This document shows positions 34,540 through 43,946 of a stretch of 64,000 bases of DNA, one piece after another. Position numbers and translations under genes: made by a program. The stretch is taken from the NCBI GenBank assembly GCA_947567425.1, contig CANOLV010000011.1, positions 16,399 to 80,398 on the forward strand, given 5' to 3'. The stretch's first letter is position 1. Every line of letters starts with the position of its first letter. The notes below the pieces were generated by a model. That model was given only the letters and a program-made list of their open reading frames with translations. It did no database searches and was not told where the DNA came from. The stretch comes from an uncultured Porphyromonadaceae bacterium. GTDB lineage: Bacteria > Bacteroidota > Bacteroidia > Bacteroidales > Muribaculaceae.

Positions 34540-36794
34540 TCGTTATTTCTATATTCGTCGGGGCGCAGTTCGGTGATAGTCGCGTCGCTTGTATCAGCTA
34601 TCACGTCCTGAACGTCGGACGTTATTATAAATTTCTTATCTCCCTGGTTCCGTTCAGAGCATGTCACAGCTCCGCCGTATACAATCCGCATCTCGCCCGA
34701 CAGCGTGGTGCGTCTGTCGGCGAACTGACTGAACATGGTGCCAATCAAAAGGTTTTCAATCTGAGTGGTGTGTCCGGCACGTGTAAGCGAGGTTATCTGC
34801 TCGCCTGTATCGGCTGAGTAGTACGCGCCCCTCGCAGTCGGTATGCCTCCGGCACAGCTTCCGCAGATGGTGTCAATTTCCAAATCTTCCTTAGCGTCAG
34901 GATTGATGACACCGTTATATTCCACGTCGTCGGTGCTTATCGTACGGTCATAGAGGTTGTTATTAACCATCTCCACCTCCGGAAGTTTGCACAAAAGCCA
35001 GCAGAATTTTTGCCAAAGACTGCGCGTGTTGATAATGGAGGTCGAACTGAGCGCGGTGTCGCCGTCGCTTATCATCCAACCGCTTTCGCGCACTTCTACC
35101 CATAGCTCTCCCCCGAACTTCCCGGCATTGGGATAAGGCAGATACTGGCCGTCGTCGGCTTTCTGCATCGCGACGCTAAGTTTACCGCTGTGCGGATTGA
35201 TGGCCGTGCGGTTGCGCTTCCATCCGCCCACTGCCGACTTCTCGGCTCGGTCTTCCGTGTCGTAGTAGCACAGATAGCCCCATACCGACGGGATTCCGGC
35301 AGATGCCTCCTTGACCCACTGCCCACGTGACCATCCGAGGTGAGCTATTTTCATTGTGTCCATGTCGTGAGTGACCACTGAACGGTTGTCCCAGCAGTAT
35401 ATGTCGGAAGAACCTTCGGGACGGAATTTCACCGTCACAGGCACATATAGGAAGTTTCCGCGGCGGTTCCAATTTTCTTCCCAATCCTTCTGCTTGATGT
35501 CGCCCATGTTCTCTGCCTCCTCGAACGGATTAATGCGGTAGTCCATGAGCATTTCAAGCGTCAGGCGCACCTGTATGCTGTCAGGATTGTCGATGTGCGG
35601 AATCTGTACAGGATGGCTCTTGAATATGACACCTCCGACTTTCGATGTGGTCCCGGCCAGCACGCCGAACTGCAATCCGTGTTCTTTCCATACGACGCTT
35701 TTGTCCGGTGCGATCCTTATGCCCGGCCATCGCAGGGCTACACCCTCAGCCTCGTTGCCTGAATATTTCGGTACGATCTTGAAATATTCAGCGTCCTTGT
35801 CGATTATCTTGGAGTTGTCTCCATTGTCGCTGACCCACAGATTAAATCCGATGTCGTCGGTGTCTGCCATCTCGTCGAATCCGTTTGACGAATGGTAGGA
35901 AAACAGAGTGCCTGAGTCGGTCGGAAGGCCGTATTCGTTGTTAAGAGCCGACAGGCTTGTGTCGATGTCCTCATTCCAACAGTCGCCGGAGCCGATGGAA
36001 GTCCCCTGTGCGTATGCGCTCCAAGTGACCTTAACATTATTATATACCTTATCGGTACTAAGGATCTGGCTGTCTCCATCCCATTCCACCGACTTCATAG
36101 GAGCGTCGAGGTACAGCGCGTTGAAGTCATATATATAGATGTGTCCGGCGCGTTGCACCATGTGAAGACCGAGCGGGCACAACACTCCCTCCACCACATC
36201 TTTCAGCGACAAGGCTTCGCCGTCTTCGTCATAGAAATTGTCGCTCCGCACCGATATGCCGTCAATACCGGCCTTGGTCTTACCGTCGCTAAAATATGTC
36301 GATGTTAGCGAGTGGTCGAGACCCGAATGCCTTATCCCGGATTTCTCCAAAGCATAGCGTATTATTTCGCCTACCCTGCGCATCCCGGACAGGTCATATC
36401 TTTGGCGGTCGAGTATGCCGAAGTCGGAGAATGTCAGCGTCACCGGGTACTTGTCAAGCCGTTCGTACGGCTCTTCGTAAAATTCAGGGTCGAGCGCACC
36501 GCTCCAATAAAGTGCGCCGGAGCGGTATACGTCCATGCGGATGCGTCCGGGGGCGATGGTGTATAAATCTTCATAGGTTCTATCGCCAGGGCTTTCGACC
36601 CGTAGTGTGGCTGTGCTTCCGCACACGGTCTCCTCCTTGGCGCAATTCCATTCCATCACAAGCGGGCTGTCGGCTTCAAATGTCAGTGAGCCGATTTTAT
36701 CAAACGGCGCATCGGCATCCTGCAATATTTCCACGCGCCACACAATACCTGCGCGGCTCAGAAATTCGCCCATATATCTTAGATACTTTGCCAT
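34536..36794 (-). CDS. Baseplate-like tail protein
   Basis: A 752-residue protein directly downstream of the tape measure gene (1-nt overlap) and directly upstream of the fiber gene. That is the position of distal-tail and tail-associated proteins in siphoviruses. The N-terminal half reads like a tail-hub domain (LRYMGEFLSRAGIVWRVEI, then DRTYEDLYTIAPGRIRMDVY). No peptidase motif is apparent. It probably connects the tube tip with the fiber. Confidence 0.7.
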   Translation of the reverse strand: MAKYLRYMGEFLSRAGIVWRVEILQDADAPFDKIGSLTFEADSPLVMEWNCAKEETVCGSTATLRVESPGDRTYEDLYTIAPGRIRMDVYRSGALYWSGALDPEFYEEPYERLDKYPVTLTFSDFGILDRQRYDLSGMRRVGEIIRYALEKSGIRHSGLDHSLTSTYFSDGKTKAGIDGISVRSDNFYDEDGEALSLKDVVEGVLCPLGLHMVQRAGHIYIYDFNALYLDAPMKSVEWDGDSQILSTDKVYNNVKVTWSAYAQGTSIGSGDCWNEDIDTSLSALNNEYGLPTDSGTLFSYHSSNGFDEMADTDDIGFNLWVSDNGDNSKIIDKDAEYFKIVPKYSGNEAEGVALRWPGIRIAPDKSVVWKEHGLQFGVLAGTTSKVGGVIFKSHPVQIPHIDNPDSIQVRLTLEMLMDYRINPFEEAENMGDIKQKDWEENWNRRGNFLYVPVTVKFRPEGSSDIYCWDNRSVVTHDMDTMKIAHLGWSRGQWVKEASAGIPSVWGYLCYYDTEDRAEKSAVGGWKRNRTAINPHSGKLSVAMQKADDGQYLPYPNAGKFGGELWVEVRESGWMISDGDTALSSTSIINTRSLWQKFCWLLCKLPEVEMVNNNLYDRTISTDDVEYNGVINPDAKEDLEIDTICGSCAGGIPTARGAYYSADTGEQITSLTRAGHTTQIENLLIGTMFSQFADRRTTLSGEMRIVYGGAVTCSERNQGDKKFIITSDVQDVIADTSDATITELRPDEYRNND

Positions 36795-39781
36795 CAGCTA
36801 CGGTGTTTGATGTTGTTTTCCTTTTCTAATATTCCTACCAGTGTGCGGCCGTCAATCTTGAATGTGACTTTACCGCCCACGCCACCGGAGGAGGGTTGAA
36901 GCATACCACGCAGTTTATCGAGCGGTGCCACTACTTCCGGATTATTGGATGCTCCGGCGTACTCGCCGAACAGACCGAATGTGGGTCCGTAGGCTATACC
37001 TCCATCGGCGAATTTAGGGATTCCGGCCATAGCCGCGATTACCGAAGCCACGGCGGCCCCCGCCATCAGCCAGCCTACCACAGGAATCGAGGCCACCGAC
37101 GCGGCCGCGCCAGTAGTGGCGACTTCCATATTGGCATTCGCCTGTGCCTTCTGCTGTATCACAAGCTGGGCTATGGCCGGGATAGCTTGTGATACGGCAT
37201 TGAGGAGGTTGCCGGCCCATTCAAGAAACGCCCCGGCACAATCACCCACCACCGACGACAGTGAACCGAATATGCTTCCCACAGCTCCGACTCCCTGGCC
37301 CATGGCCGCCGCAGTCTCGCGGGTTTTGTCCATCGACTTACGAAATTCCTCCAGCTTCTTCTGATTCTCTTCATAAGCGTCCGGCAGGTCGGGCGGAACG
37401 ATGTCTTTTGTGGTCAACAGCGTGACTCCTGACAGCAATCCCGGCTTAGCCGACTCGTTAGCCTGTGCGGATGTCATCGGCTCGATGTCGGGATGCTTCA
37501 ATTCAATCGCTATGCGGGCGCGGTAGCCGTCGAGTCCCGCCAATGTAGATTTAACGTCTTCAATCTGCGCCACAAGGTTCTGGTAAGCTATCGGGTCGAG
37601 TTCGATGTTGATGTTAGACAGCTGTTTCTCCAAATCCTGCTTTAGCTGTTTGTAATAGGCTTTCGACTCATAGACCGCTTCCTTAGAAGTTTCTTTAAAC
37701 TTTTTGTCCTTGTCCGTAGGTGTGACCGTCGGTACGACTACTGGAGTTACGGTTGTTTCAGATGGCAGTTTCAGCCCGCTTGATTTCCGAAGCTCCTCCA
37801 TCATCTCCACAACAATCTCCTGCTCCTTTTCAATGTCTGAAAGCTCTTTGCGGTAACCTTCGAGATTGTCCTTCAAACGCTTCCAATCTTCATCATTTGA
37901 ATAAACTTCTGTTAGCAAGCCGACTTTGTCCTTTTGTCCTGCCCGCATTTTATTCTTGTTCACCTTTTCCCAATTTGTTTTCTCTTCCGCAGTCTTCTGC
38001 TTTTTGATGTTGGCTTCGGCGGCCGCGTCGGCAAGAGCCTGCATCTTCCGCTGGTAGCCGAGCATCAGCGCGTAGTCCTTTGTCTTGTTTTTCAGAATGT
38101 CAAGCCATTCTGCGGCGGTTTGGTGTATACCGAATGACTCCCCATATTTTTTGTTGAGTTCTGCAACCGCATTCGCCGTGTCGATGTTGGCATTCATCAA
38201 CACCCGAAGCTTTGTGGCTTCCAAGTCGAGCGATGCAGTTGTCTGCGCCATTACGCGGTCGCATTCATTTTGTGCATTTGCCAGCCCGGAAATTTTTTCG
38301 CCGAGTTCATCTGCACTGTCCGATGCCTCATCGGCTTTACTTATGAAATACCCTATAATTGAAGTCAGCGCCGCTATGGCTATGCCTACGCCTGTCGATA
38401 TGAGAAGTCCTTTGACGGCGAATTTAAGGGCGGTCGCGCTTACCGTTGCCGATTTAAACGACTTGGACATGAACTCCACCGCTCTTGAAAGCGAATGCCC
38501 TTGAAATCCGGTCATGGCAAGAACCCCTGCTACAACTTTACCTTTGACTGAAACGAGTGTCTGGACTGACACGAGCTGTTTCAAGGTCTTAACCAAAACC
38601 ATTATGTTTGAGCCAGCAGTCGAGGCTAAGGCTATTGTTGATATGAAAGTGTTCATCTTCTCGACAGCCGGCGCTATACCGTCAATCAGCTCCGCAAATC
38701 TGTTTTTCATCATCTGCAGTGACGACTCGCCCGTACTTGCCATCTCTACGAACGCCTGATCCATGGTTCCGGCACTGTCCTTCATCGCGCCAATGTTGGC
38801 CGTGAACTTATCTGCAAGCTCGCCTTGGAGCGGAATGAGCGCACGAAGAGACTCCGCGCTTCCGAACAGACGGCCGTATATCTCCTGCTCCAACTGTCCG
38901 GATGCCGATGCGTATGCCTTTACCGATGCATCAAGCTGTTTCAGGAAGTTTTGGAATCCGCCCGCCGCCTTGATGGCGGCCGCGTCAAACTGGATGCCCA
39001 TCTGCGTGGCCATCTTTCCAGCCTCCGTGCTTGGTTTGACAAGAGCTGTGAATATTGCCCCCAACTGTGTCGATACTTCGGCTGTGTTACCCGACACACC
39101 GGTCAACGTGGCGAATGTGGCCATAAGTTCGTCTATCGACACTCCTAAAGTGGAAGCGTTTCCGGCTACTCTCGGCAAAGCTTGAGCCAACTGCTCGAAC
39201 GATGTAACGCCGTTCTTGGCCGTCAACTGTATCTTATCTTGAATCTCCTGCGCTGAACTCCATTGCAGTCCGTAGTTCTTAATCAATGTCGAGGTCACCC
39301 CGACTACCTTGTTGATGTCGGCAATGCCTCCGACAGCCGAACGTGCCGAAACGTTAAGGAAGTCAATCCAATTGTCCTCAGGCACTCCGTTGGATATCAC
39401 TTGGTAGAGTCCGTTAGCCAACTGATCGCGGGCCACGGGTACAGTCTTGGCGAGTTCGGCCACTTCGCCTTTCAGCTCGGCAAACCCTTCGGCATTCTTC
39501 CCGGCCATGGTGTTGGCCGAGCGCATTGCCTTGTTAAACTCGATGCTCTCCCCGGCTATGCTGTTTATAGTCGACGACAGTTGGTTAAGCGCGTCCTTGG
39601 CCGCGTTTATGCCAGTAGCGAAAGCGGCAACGTCTATCCATTTACTTTGAAGCTCATTAGAGACCTTGACAGTTTCAGACATTATCTTCTTCAGTGCATC
39701 GGCCTCCATAACGAGTTTTTTCAAGCCGTTCCCGCCATCTTCTATATAAAAACCAAGAGCTATCGTGCTTTTTCCCGCCAT
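36794..39781 (-). CDS. Tail tape measure protein, TP901 family
   Basis: A 995-residue protein. Residues about 60-400 fit the TP901 tape-measure core (SIEFNKAMRSANTMAGKNAE, and GVTSFEQLAQALPRVAGNAS). Hydrophobic helices follow near 440-480 and in the Ala/Gly-rich stretch near 890-950, and coiled-coil segments lie between them. It sets tail length and crosses the host envelope with the DNA. A length near 1000 residues predicts a tail of roughly 150 nm at the usual 1.5 Angstrom per residue. Confidence 0.88.
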   Translation of the reverse strand: MAGKSTIALGFYIEDGGNGLKKLVMEADALKKIMSETVKVSNELQSKWIDVAAFATGINAAKDALNQLSSTINSIAGESIEFNKAMRSANTMAGKNAEGFAELKGEVAELAKTVPVARDQLANGLYQVISNGVPEDNWIDFLNVSARSAVGGIADINKVVGVTSTLIKNYGLQWSSAQEIQDKIQLTAKNGVTSFEQLAQALPRVAGNASTLGVSIDELMATFATLTGVSGNTAEVSTQLGAIFTALVKPSTEAGKMATQMGIQFDAAAIKAAGGFQNFLKQLDASVKAYASASGQLEQEIYGRLFGSAESLRALIPLQGELADKFTANIGAMKDSAGTMDQAFVEMASTGESSLQMMKNRFAELIDGIAPAVEKMNTFISTIALASTAGSNIMVLVKTLKQLVSVQTLVSVKGKVVAGVLAMTGFQGHSLSRAVEFMSKSFKSATVSATALKFAVKGLLISTGVGIAIAALTSIIGYFISKADEASDSADELGEKISGLANAQNECDRVMAQTTASLDLEATKLRVLMNANIDTANAVAELNKKYGESFGIHQTAAEWLDILKNKTKDYALMLGYQRKMQALADAAAEANIKKQKTAEEKTNWEKVNKNKMRAGQKDKVGLLTEVYSNDEDWKRLKDNLEGYRKELSDIEKEQEIVVEMMEELRKSSGLKLPSETTVTPVVVPTVTPTDKDKKFKETSKEAVYESKAYYKQLKQDLEKQLSNINIELDPIAYQNLVAQIEDVKSTLAGLDGYRARIAIELKHPDIEPMTSAQANESAKPGLLSGVTLLTTKDIVPPDLPDAYEENQKKLEEFRKSMDKTRETAAAMGQGVGAVGSIFGSLSSVVGDCAGAFLEWAGNLLNAVSQAIPAIAQLVIQQKAQANANMEVATTGAAASVASIPVVGWLMAGAAVASVIAAMAGIPKFADGGIAYGPTFGLFGEYAGASNNPEVVAPLDKLRGMLQPSSGGVGGKVTFKIDGRTLVGILEKENNIKHRS

Positions 39782-39787
39782 TATTTA

Positions 39788-39818
39788 TTGTATTTATGAT
39801 ATATTTTTATTATATTTG
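39788..39818 (+). promoter_or_regulatory. Promoter of the antisense membrane-protein gene
   Basis: TTG at 39788-39790, 20 nt, TATATTTG at 39811-39818, pointing right, against the late operon. The ATG at 39837 is 18 nt downstream. Confidence 0.65.
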
Positions 39819-39836
39819 CGAAAACACTTTTATATT

Positions 39837-40109
39837 ATGATTGTATTTTTTTTCATATTATGGATAATAGAAATTATTTTTGCTATCTACTACGGATACT
39901 TCGTAGATAGTTTTTGGATTGGCCTGTTCGGTTGCATTATCGCCTCATTTGTAAATATGAGCTTTATCGGCTTCCTATTGATGGATAACAAGTATTCATA
40001 TCTTTTCAAAAATAATGACCATAATCCCTCTAAAGAGGATACGAATAAAGACATCCGCATAGTCATAACCTTCAAGAAAATCGACAAGGACAGCGATGAC
40101 GACGATTAG
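39837..40109 (+). CDS. Small two-span membrane protein, candidate moron
   Basis: From the ATG at 39837 the product has 90 residues: two hydrophobic segments (about 1-20, FFFILWIIEIIFAIYYGYF; about 25-48, IGLFGCIIASFVNMSFIGFL), then a charged tail ending in DSDDDD. It is on the opposite strand to the whole late operon, in a gap of about 320 nt between tail chaperone and tape measure, is more AT-rich than its neighbours and has its own promoter. Independent antisense genes in tail modules are often expressed from the prophage; exclusion of other phages is a common job of small membrane proteins. No family is recognised. Confidence 0.65.
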   Translation: MIVFFFILWIIEIIFAIYYGYFVDSFWIGLFGCIIASFVNMSFIGFLLMDNKYSYLFKNNDHNPSKEDTNKDIRIVITFKKIDKDSDDDD

Positions 40110-40749
40110 CGGTGCGTCAGCTCCTCGAACCTGCGCTTCTTCTCTTCGGCGGACGGCTCCGGCTGTTTCGGCCGATTTTTTTTACCTTCCGAGTCCCACG
40201 GCAGGGGAACGAGTTGGCGCGGGGTCAGCTTCTTCCTCACATGGGGCTGGATGCCTATCGTGGCAGAAAGACGCATCCGTTCCCACTCGGCGCGCTCGCG
40301 GTCATCGTGCATCCTTTGCCATGCCCGGCAGACATGGCCGAACTCGTCCGGCTCCATTGCCATGAACTCGGCCATCGATATGCCGATGCACCCTACGGCC
40401 ATCCCCATCATTATGTAGATGCCTCCTGACTTTTTTTTTCGCCGTCGCCATCTCCTTCCGAGCCGTCGCCATCTGACATGCGCGAATTGACCGCCTCGCT
40501 CCACCCGGCAAGGTCGTCCGGCGACAGACGGTCGCAGAAGTCCAATAGCGACATCTTGAACTTGACGCGGTCGCGGGCGCAAGCCGATACCACACAGCAC
40601 CACAGGTAGGTGCAAAGGTCGGTGAAGCTCCCGGCATTCATGGACGACACGTCGCGTCCGGTCTCCTTCTCAAAACGCACCATCGCCCCCATAGTCGGGC
40701 TACAGGGGTATGTGGTGCCGTCGATGGTTATTTCAAGCTTCTTCATCAT
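40106..40749 (-). CDS. Tail assembly chaperone GT (made by -1 frameshift)
   Basis: The frame that starts at 40749 meets a run of nine A on the minus strand (40431-40439) in the context G-A9-GT. Slipping back one base joins it to the frame SGGIYIMMGMAVG..., which runs to the stop at 40106-40108 and gives about 214 residues. This is the classical lambda G-GT arrangement. The T part is charged (EEKKRRFEELTHR). The chaperones coat the tape measure during tail assembly. The last bases overlap the end of the antisense membrane-protein gene. Confidence 0.75.
40411..40749 (-). CDS. Tail assembly chaperone G
   Basis: A 112-residue product of unshifted translation, located between tail tube and tape measure. 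The N-terminus (KLEITIDGTTYPCSPTMGAM) is typical of Bacteroidota phage tail chaperones. The C-terminus is Gly/Asp/Ser-rich (SDGDGSEGDGDGEKK) and contains the slippery site. The start overlaps the tail tube gene by 4 nt; Met1 and Met2 are adjacent codons. Confidence 0.75.
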   Translation of the reverse strand: MMKKLEITIDGTTYPCSPTMGAMVRFEKETGRDVSSMNAGSFTDLCTYLWCCVVSACARDRVKFKMSLLDFCDRLSPDDLAGWSEAVNSRMSDGDGSEGDGDGEKKSQEAST

Positions 40750-41222
40750 TCTCCTGCTGTAGGTGCGGTTTCCGTGATTGCGTTCTCGTCGAAGTCAACG
40801 ACTCCGTCGTTTTCCAACGATATGCTGTAGGTGGCATCGTCCTGGGCAGGGTCGGTGCGTTCAAGCGACGCGATCACGAACTTGCCGGTCAGATACGGTT
40901 TGTCGGCGTTCTCGCGCTCCATGCACTTGACCTCGACGCTCTGTCCCTTGACAGCGAGTGCGAGAGTCGACTTGTAGCCGTTTTCGGTCTCTTGGTAAAA
41001 CACAAGTCCCTCGGCAGAAATAGATACACTGAGTCCGACCACTCCCTTGCCTTTCCAGAGTCCGGCGGAAATGGATGCCGAAGCCACCGGCTTGACGGCG
41101 CGGTCTTTAGTCTCGGCGTTCAGGGTGGTGGTGTGCGATGTGCAGTGGCCCACCGCTTTGCCCCCGATATAAAGGAGCATGTCGCTACCGTTGCAGTAGC
41201 CTGTTTTTGTGGTTGTTGCCAT
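40746..41222 (-). CDS. Major tail tube protein
   Basis: A 158-residue protein with the fold signature of TP901-1-type tube proteins: it starts TGYCNGSDMLLYIGGKAVG, has alternating beta segments such as ASISAGLWKGKGVV, and ends in a flexible acidic tail. It follows the tail-completion gene and precedes the G/GT gene, the standard order. It polymerises into the tail tube. Confidence 0.85.
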   Translation of the reverse strand: MATTTKTGYCNGSDMLLYIGGKAVGHCTSHTTTLNAETKDRAVKPVASASISAGLWKGKGVVGLSVSISAEGLVFYQETENGYKSTLALAVKGQSVEVKCMERENADKPYLTGKFVIASLERTDPAQDDATYSISLENDGVVDFDENAITETAPTAGE

Positions 41223-41226
41223 GTTG

Positions 41227-41625
41227 TTAAATTTTTATAGTAAATATCATTTGTTGAATGTAGGCGTCGTCCTGCCATGCCTCTTCGCTGTCGGTCAGAT
41301 AGCATGCCCTCAAACGCTGTCCGTCATGCTCCGCGCTAATGAAATCCAACGCTCCTCGCACGGCCTCGGCCAATTCTACGCTCTCGCCGTAACGGCTGGC
41401 ATAGCAGGTGACCTCCATGCGCACGGTGTCGGCTCCGGGCTGTCCGGACTTCTGCGGATTAGTCTCCATCGATTCACGGCGGTAGACTATGTAGGGCAGT
41501 TCCGCCGAGTCAGTGACCACCGGAAACACGCGTCCGGTTATGGCCGAGACCCTGGGATCTTCAAGAAGCACGGCGCGGATTACTGCCCCAGCGCTGAGCG
41601 ATGTATTCTTAACAGTTGCATCCAT
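41227..41625 (-). CDS. Tail completion protein, DUF3168 family
   Basis: A 132-residue protein. LPYIVYRRESMETNPQKSG and the beta-rich centre (VRMEVTCYASRYGESVELA) match DUF3168 (gp17/TCP-like) proteins that cap the tail tube at the head interface. It overlaps the HK97 gp10-like gene by 17 nt, so translation is coupled. Confidence 0.85.
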   Translation of the reverse strand: MDATVKNTSLSAGAVIRAVLLEDPRVSAITGRVFPVVTDSAELPYIVYRRESMETNPQKSGQPGADTVRMEVTCYASRYGESVELAEAVRGALDFISAEHDGQRLRACYLTDSEEAWQDDAYIQQMIFTIKI

Positions 41626-42133
41626 ATCGTCTTGCTGTCATGTGTATGCTCTTAACTATCTCCTCTCTGAGTTCATCGGTGACGCGTCCATCGACTTGAC
41701 GGCCGGTCTTCGACATGAAGCCGTAACGCTTCATGCGTCCGGTATAATGCCCTTTGCGCGACCGTGTGAATATGCGGGTCTTCGACTTCGTGTAACGCTT
41801 ATCCGTACCCCCTTCCGCCCAAAGAAGCACAGGCTTCTTCAATCCACGGCGGTTGGTATGGAATCCGCGTTCGCCCCGGCCGGTCTTGCGGTTGCCTTTC
41901 TTGGTGCCGATGGTGACGCGGAATCCCGCGGCTCGTTTGTAGACAACCGCGCGGACACCCTTTTCGAGGTCACGGTCAGTTCGTATGCCGGTGGAACGCA
42001 GGTTGGATATGGCGACACGCCTGACTTTGTTTGCTTCGCGCCTGAACGCGCCCTTCATAGCCTTGACCCTTTGTTCCTGGTCGAGGGCCTTGAAGAGCTT
42101 GCGTAGATTGGAGTCGTCGTAATAACAGGTCAT
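41609..42133 (-). CDS. HK97 gp10-family head-tail joining protein
   Basis: A 174-residue, very basic protein (many Arg and Lys: ANKVRRVAISNLRSTGIRTD) of the HK97-gp10 family, which joins the tail to the finished head. The position between head closure and tail completion genes agrees. Residues 60-130 carry most of the basic clusters. Confidence 0.8.
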   Translation of the reverse strand: MTCYYDDSNLRKLFKALDQEQRVKAMKGAFRREANKVRRVAISNLRSTGIRTDRDLEKGVRAVVYKRAAGFRVTIGTKKGNRKTGRGERGFHTNRRGLKKPVLLWAEGGTDKRYTKSKTRIFTRSRKGHYTGRMKRYGFMSKTGRQVDGRVTDELREEIVKSIHMTARRYGCNC

Positions 42134-42137
42134 AACT

Positions 42138-42458
42138 TTAAGGATTAAGCCGTTCGCAAACTAAAGTATTCATGCCCCTGTCGATATTGGGGATCACATT
42201 GGTCACTACGTAAACATAGCCTCCGAGTTGCTCCACGCGCCAGTGTTCCTTGACCGGATGCGCGTCGCGTATGTTGAACTCGGCGCGGTAGTCGGGAAAA
42301 TGCTCCCCGACCTCCTCGCTCCGGTTACCGGAGAACTTGACCCGCTCTGCATGGATCGTGGCTCGTTCGACATAATCGACCGAATCCTCACCGAACTTTC
42401 CGGTACTGCCTATAGGCTCGAATGTCCTGAGCCTATATTTCATTCTCCCTGCTTGCAT
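42138..42458 (-). CDS. Head closure protein (head-tail adaptor)
   Basis: A 106-residue protein. The core (VERATIHAERVKFSGNRSEE, then ADFRI-like AEFNIRDAHPVKEHW) matches head-tail adaptors of the SPP1 gp16 type. It plugs the connector after packaging. It overlaps the adaptor gene upstream by 26 nt. Confidence 0.82.
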   Translation of the reverse strand: MQAGRMKYRLRTFEPIGSTGKFGEDSVDYVERATIHAERVKFSGNRSEEVGEHFPDYRAEFNIRDAHPVKEHWRVEQLGGYVYVVTNVIPNIDRGMNTLVCERLNP

Positions 42459-42762
42459 CGTTTACCAGTTTTCGATAGGGTTTAACTAAGGCTTGTAGCG
42501 CGTCCGGCACTTCGTGCATCTGTACGGTGCTTACACTCTCGCGCTGGTTATACCAGTGTCCGGCCAGCATCATAACGGCGTGTTTCAACGGTGCCGGGAA
42601 CTCACCGGCGTTGCCGTCGGTTAATTCCTGCTCCGTGCGGTTAGTCGCGGTGATTATCGACACTTCGGCGACATTTAACAGGTGCGTTAAATACTCGTCG
42701 TCGGCGGCGAAATCGTCAGCCCTAACGTGCTTTTTGAATAATGCCAAACTCACTACAGCCAT
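42433..42762 (-). CDS. Head-tail connector (gp6-like adaptor)
   Basis: A 109-residue helical protein (LALFKKHVRADDFAADDEYL) of the HK97 gp6 / SPP1 gp15 adaptor type, with a central hydrophobic helix (LKHAVMMLAGHWYNQRESV). It docks under the portal. It lies 17 nt after the capsid gene. Confidence 0.85.
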   Translation of the reverse strand: MAVVSLALFKKHVRADDFAADDEYLTHLLNVAEVSIITATNRTEQELTDGNAGEFPAPLKHAVMMLAGHWYNQRESVSTVQMHEVPDALQALVKPYRKLVNDASRENEI

Positions 42763-42779
42763 AGCGGAAAACTTTTAAT

Positions 42780-43922
42780 TTACGCTCCAGCCCCAGCGGT
42801 GGCCACCTTACCCAGCTTAAAGGCTTCTTTACGCAGGGTGGTAGTGCCGTAGTTCACGTTAAGCACGAAATCTACAGCGTCCTTACGGGCCTGGCTGTAG
42901 GGGTCGATAACAAATGACATATCACCGAAAAGGCCCATAGGCTGGTAACGCCAATCGCCCAAACCGATGTTACCCTCACCGATGTAATGAGTGGTAAATA
43001 CAGGAAGTCCGGCGATACGGTCATTTTCACAAACCATAATACCGCTACCTGCATCCTTGGGCGTGGCCTCGGCGATAGCTTTTTGTGCTTTTGTCATAAT
43101 CCAGCAAAGGTGTTCGCCATCCACACCGGTAGCCAGTACAGCCGCTTTCATGCTGTTAAATTCCTTAAATGTAGGCTCGACACTGAAACTGAAAACATCC
43201 TTAGCGGCTACACCGACGTAGGGGCCTACCAGTGTAGTAGCACCTGTTACCTTTGTAGTGCTGAAAAGGATTTTGTTAATGAGCATTGCCACCGCCATAG
43301 GCATAAGGCTCTTAGCGATTGTTTCGATAAGGCCCTCGGTCTGTATGATGGTTTGGCGTGTGATGGGGATAGCGATACCGATACGCTGGGGCGATGCGGT
43401 CAGCTTACCCAGCTTGATTTTAGTATCGGTCAGTGCCACGCCCTCACCGGCAATAGTAGCCTCGACAGCCTCGTAGGTAGGCCAAACGTAGTCACCAGCC
43501 AAACCGGTAGGCATGGGCAAACCTACTTTGTCGAGTATAAGGCCCTCGGTGAGCGGTGTCAAAATGTCCTGCACTTTGAGGGGTACCACCGCACTGTCGG
43601 CTGTGTCCGCTACCATCATAAGATCGCGCACCAACAAAATCTGTGTCTGTCGGCCTGCCTGCATATTCTCGCGGATAATACGCGATGCGTCGGCGGCGGC
43701 GTTGGGGTTCTCGCGCAGATGCTCTGCGGCGGCTACCTGCATTTTCATTTGCAGCAACTGGTTTTCGCGTGTGAGTGCCTTAAACTCGGTGTCCTCGGCC
43801 TCGGTGCGCTCGCGCTGCTCTCTTTCGCAGGTTTCGGCAATTTCGCCGATACGGTCGCAGTTGGCTTGATACTGGTTAACCAACTCGCGCACGTTCAGCT
43901 TTTCGGGTTTCTTTTTTTCCAT
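42780..43922 (-). CDS. Major capsid protein, HK97 family
   Basis: A 380-residue HK97-fold capsid. Residues 1-90 form a charged coiled-coil scaffold (delta) domain (ETCEREQRERTEAEDTEF) that is normally removed by the prohead protease encoded upstream. The HK97 fold starts near residue 95, with TAPLTEGLILDKVG-type and P-loop regions and a C-terminus (YGTTTLRKEAFKLGK). It forms the procapsid shell. Confidence 0.93.
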   Translation of the reverse strand: MEKKKPEKLNVRELVNQYQANCDRIGEIAETCEREQRERTEAEDTEFKALTRENQLLQMKMQVAAAEHLRENPNAAADASRIIRENMQAGRQTQILLVRDLMMVADTADSAVVPLKVQDILTPLTEGLILDKVGLPMPTGLAGDYVWPTYEAVEATIAGEGVALTDTKIKLGKLTASPQRIGIAIPITRQTIIQTEGLIETIAKSLMPMAVAMLINKILFSTTKVTGATTLVGPYVGVAAKDVFSFSVEPTFKEFNSMKAAVLATGVDGEHLCWIMTKAQKAIAEATPKDAGSGIMVCENDRIAGLPVFTTHYIGEGNIGLGDWRYQPMGLFGDMSFVIDPYSQARKDAVDFVLNVNYGTTTLRKEAFKLGKVATAGAGA

Positions 43923-43946
43923 TACTGAAACTTTTTGGGGTTTAAA

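Noticed and set aside
42987-43928. 313-codon rightward frame opposite the capsid gene
   Set aside because: Complete overlap with the major capsid gene on the other strand; no recognisable domain.
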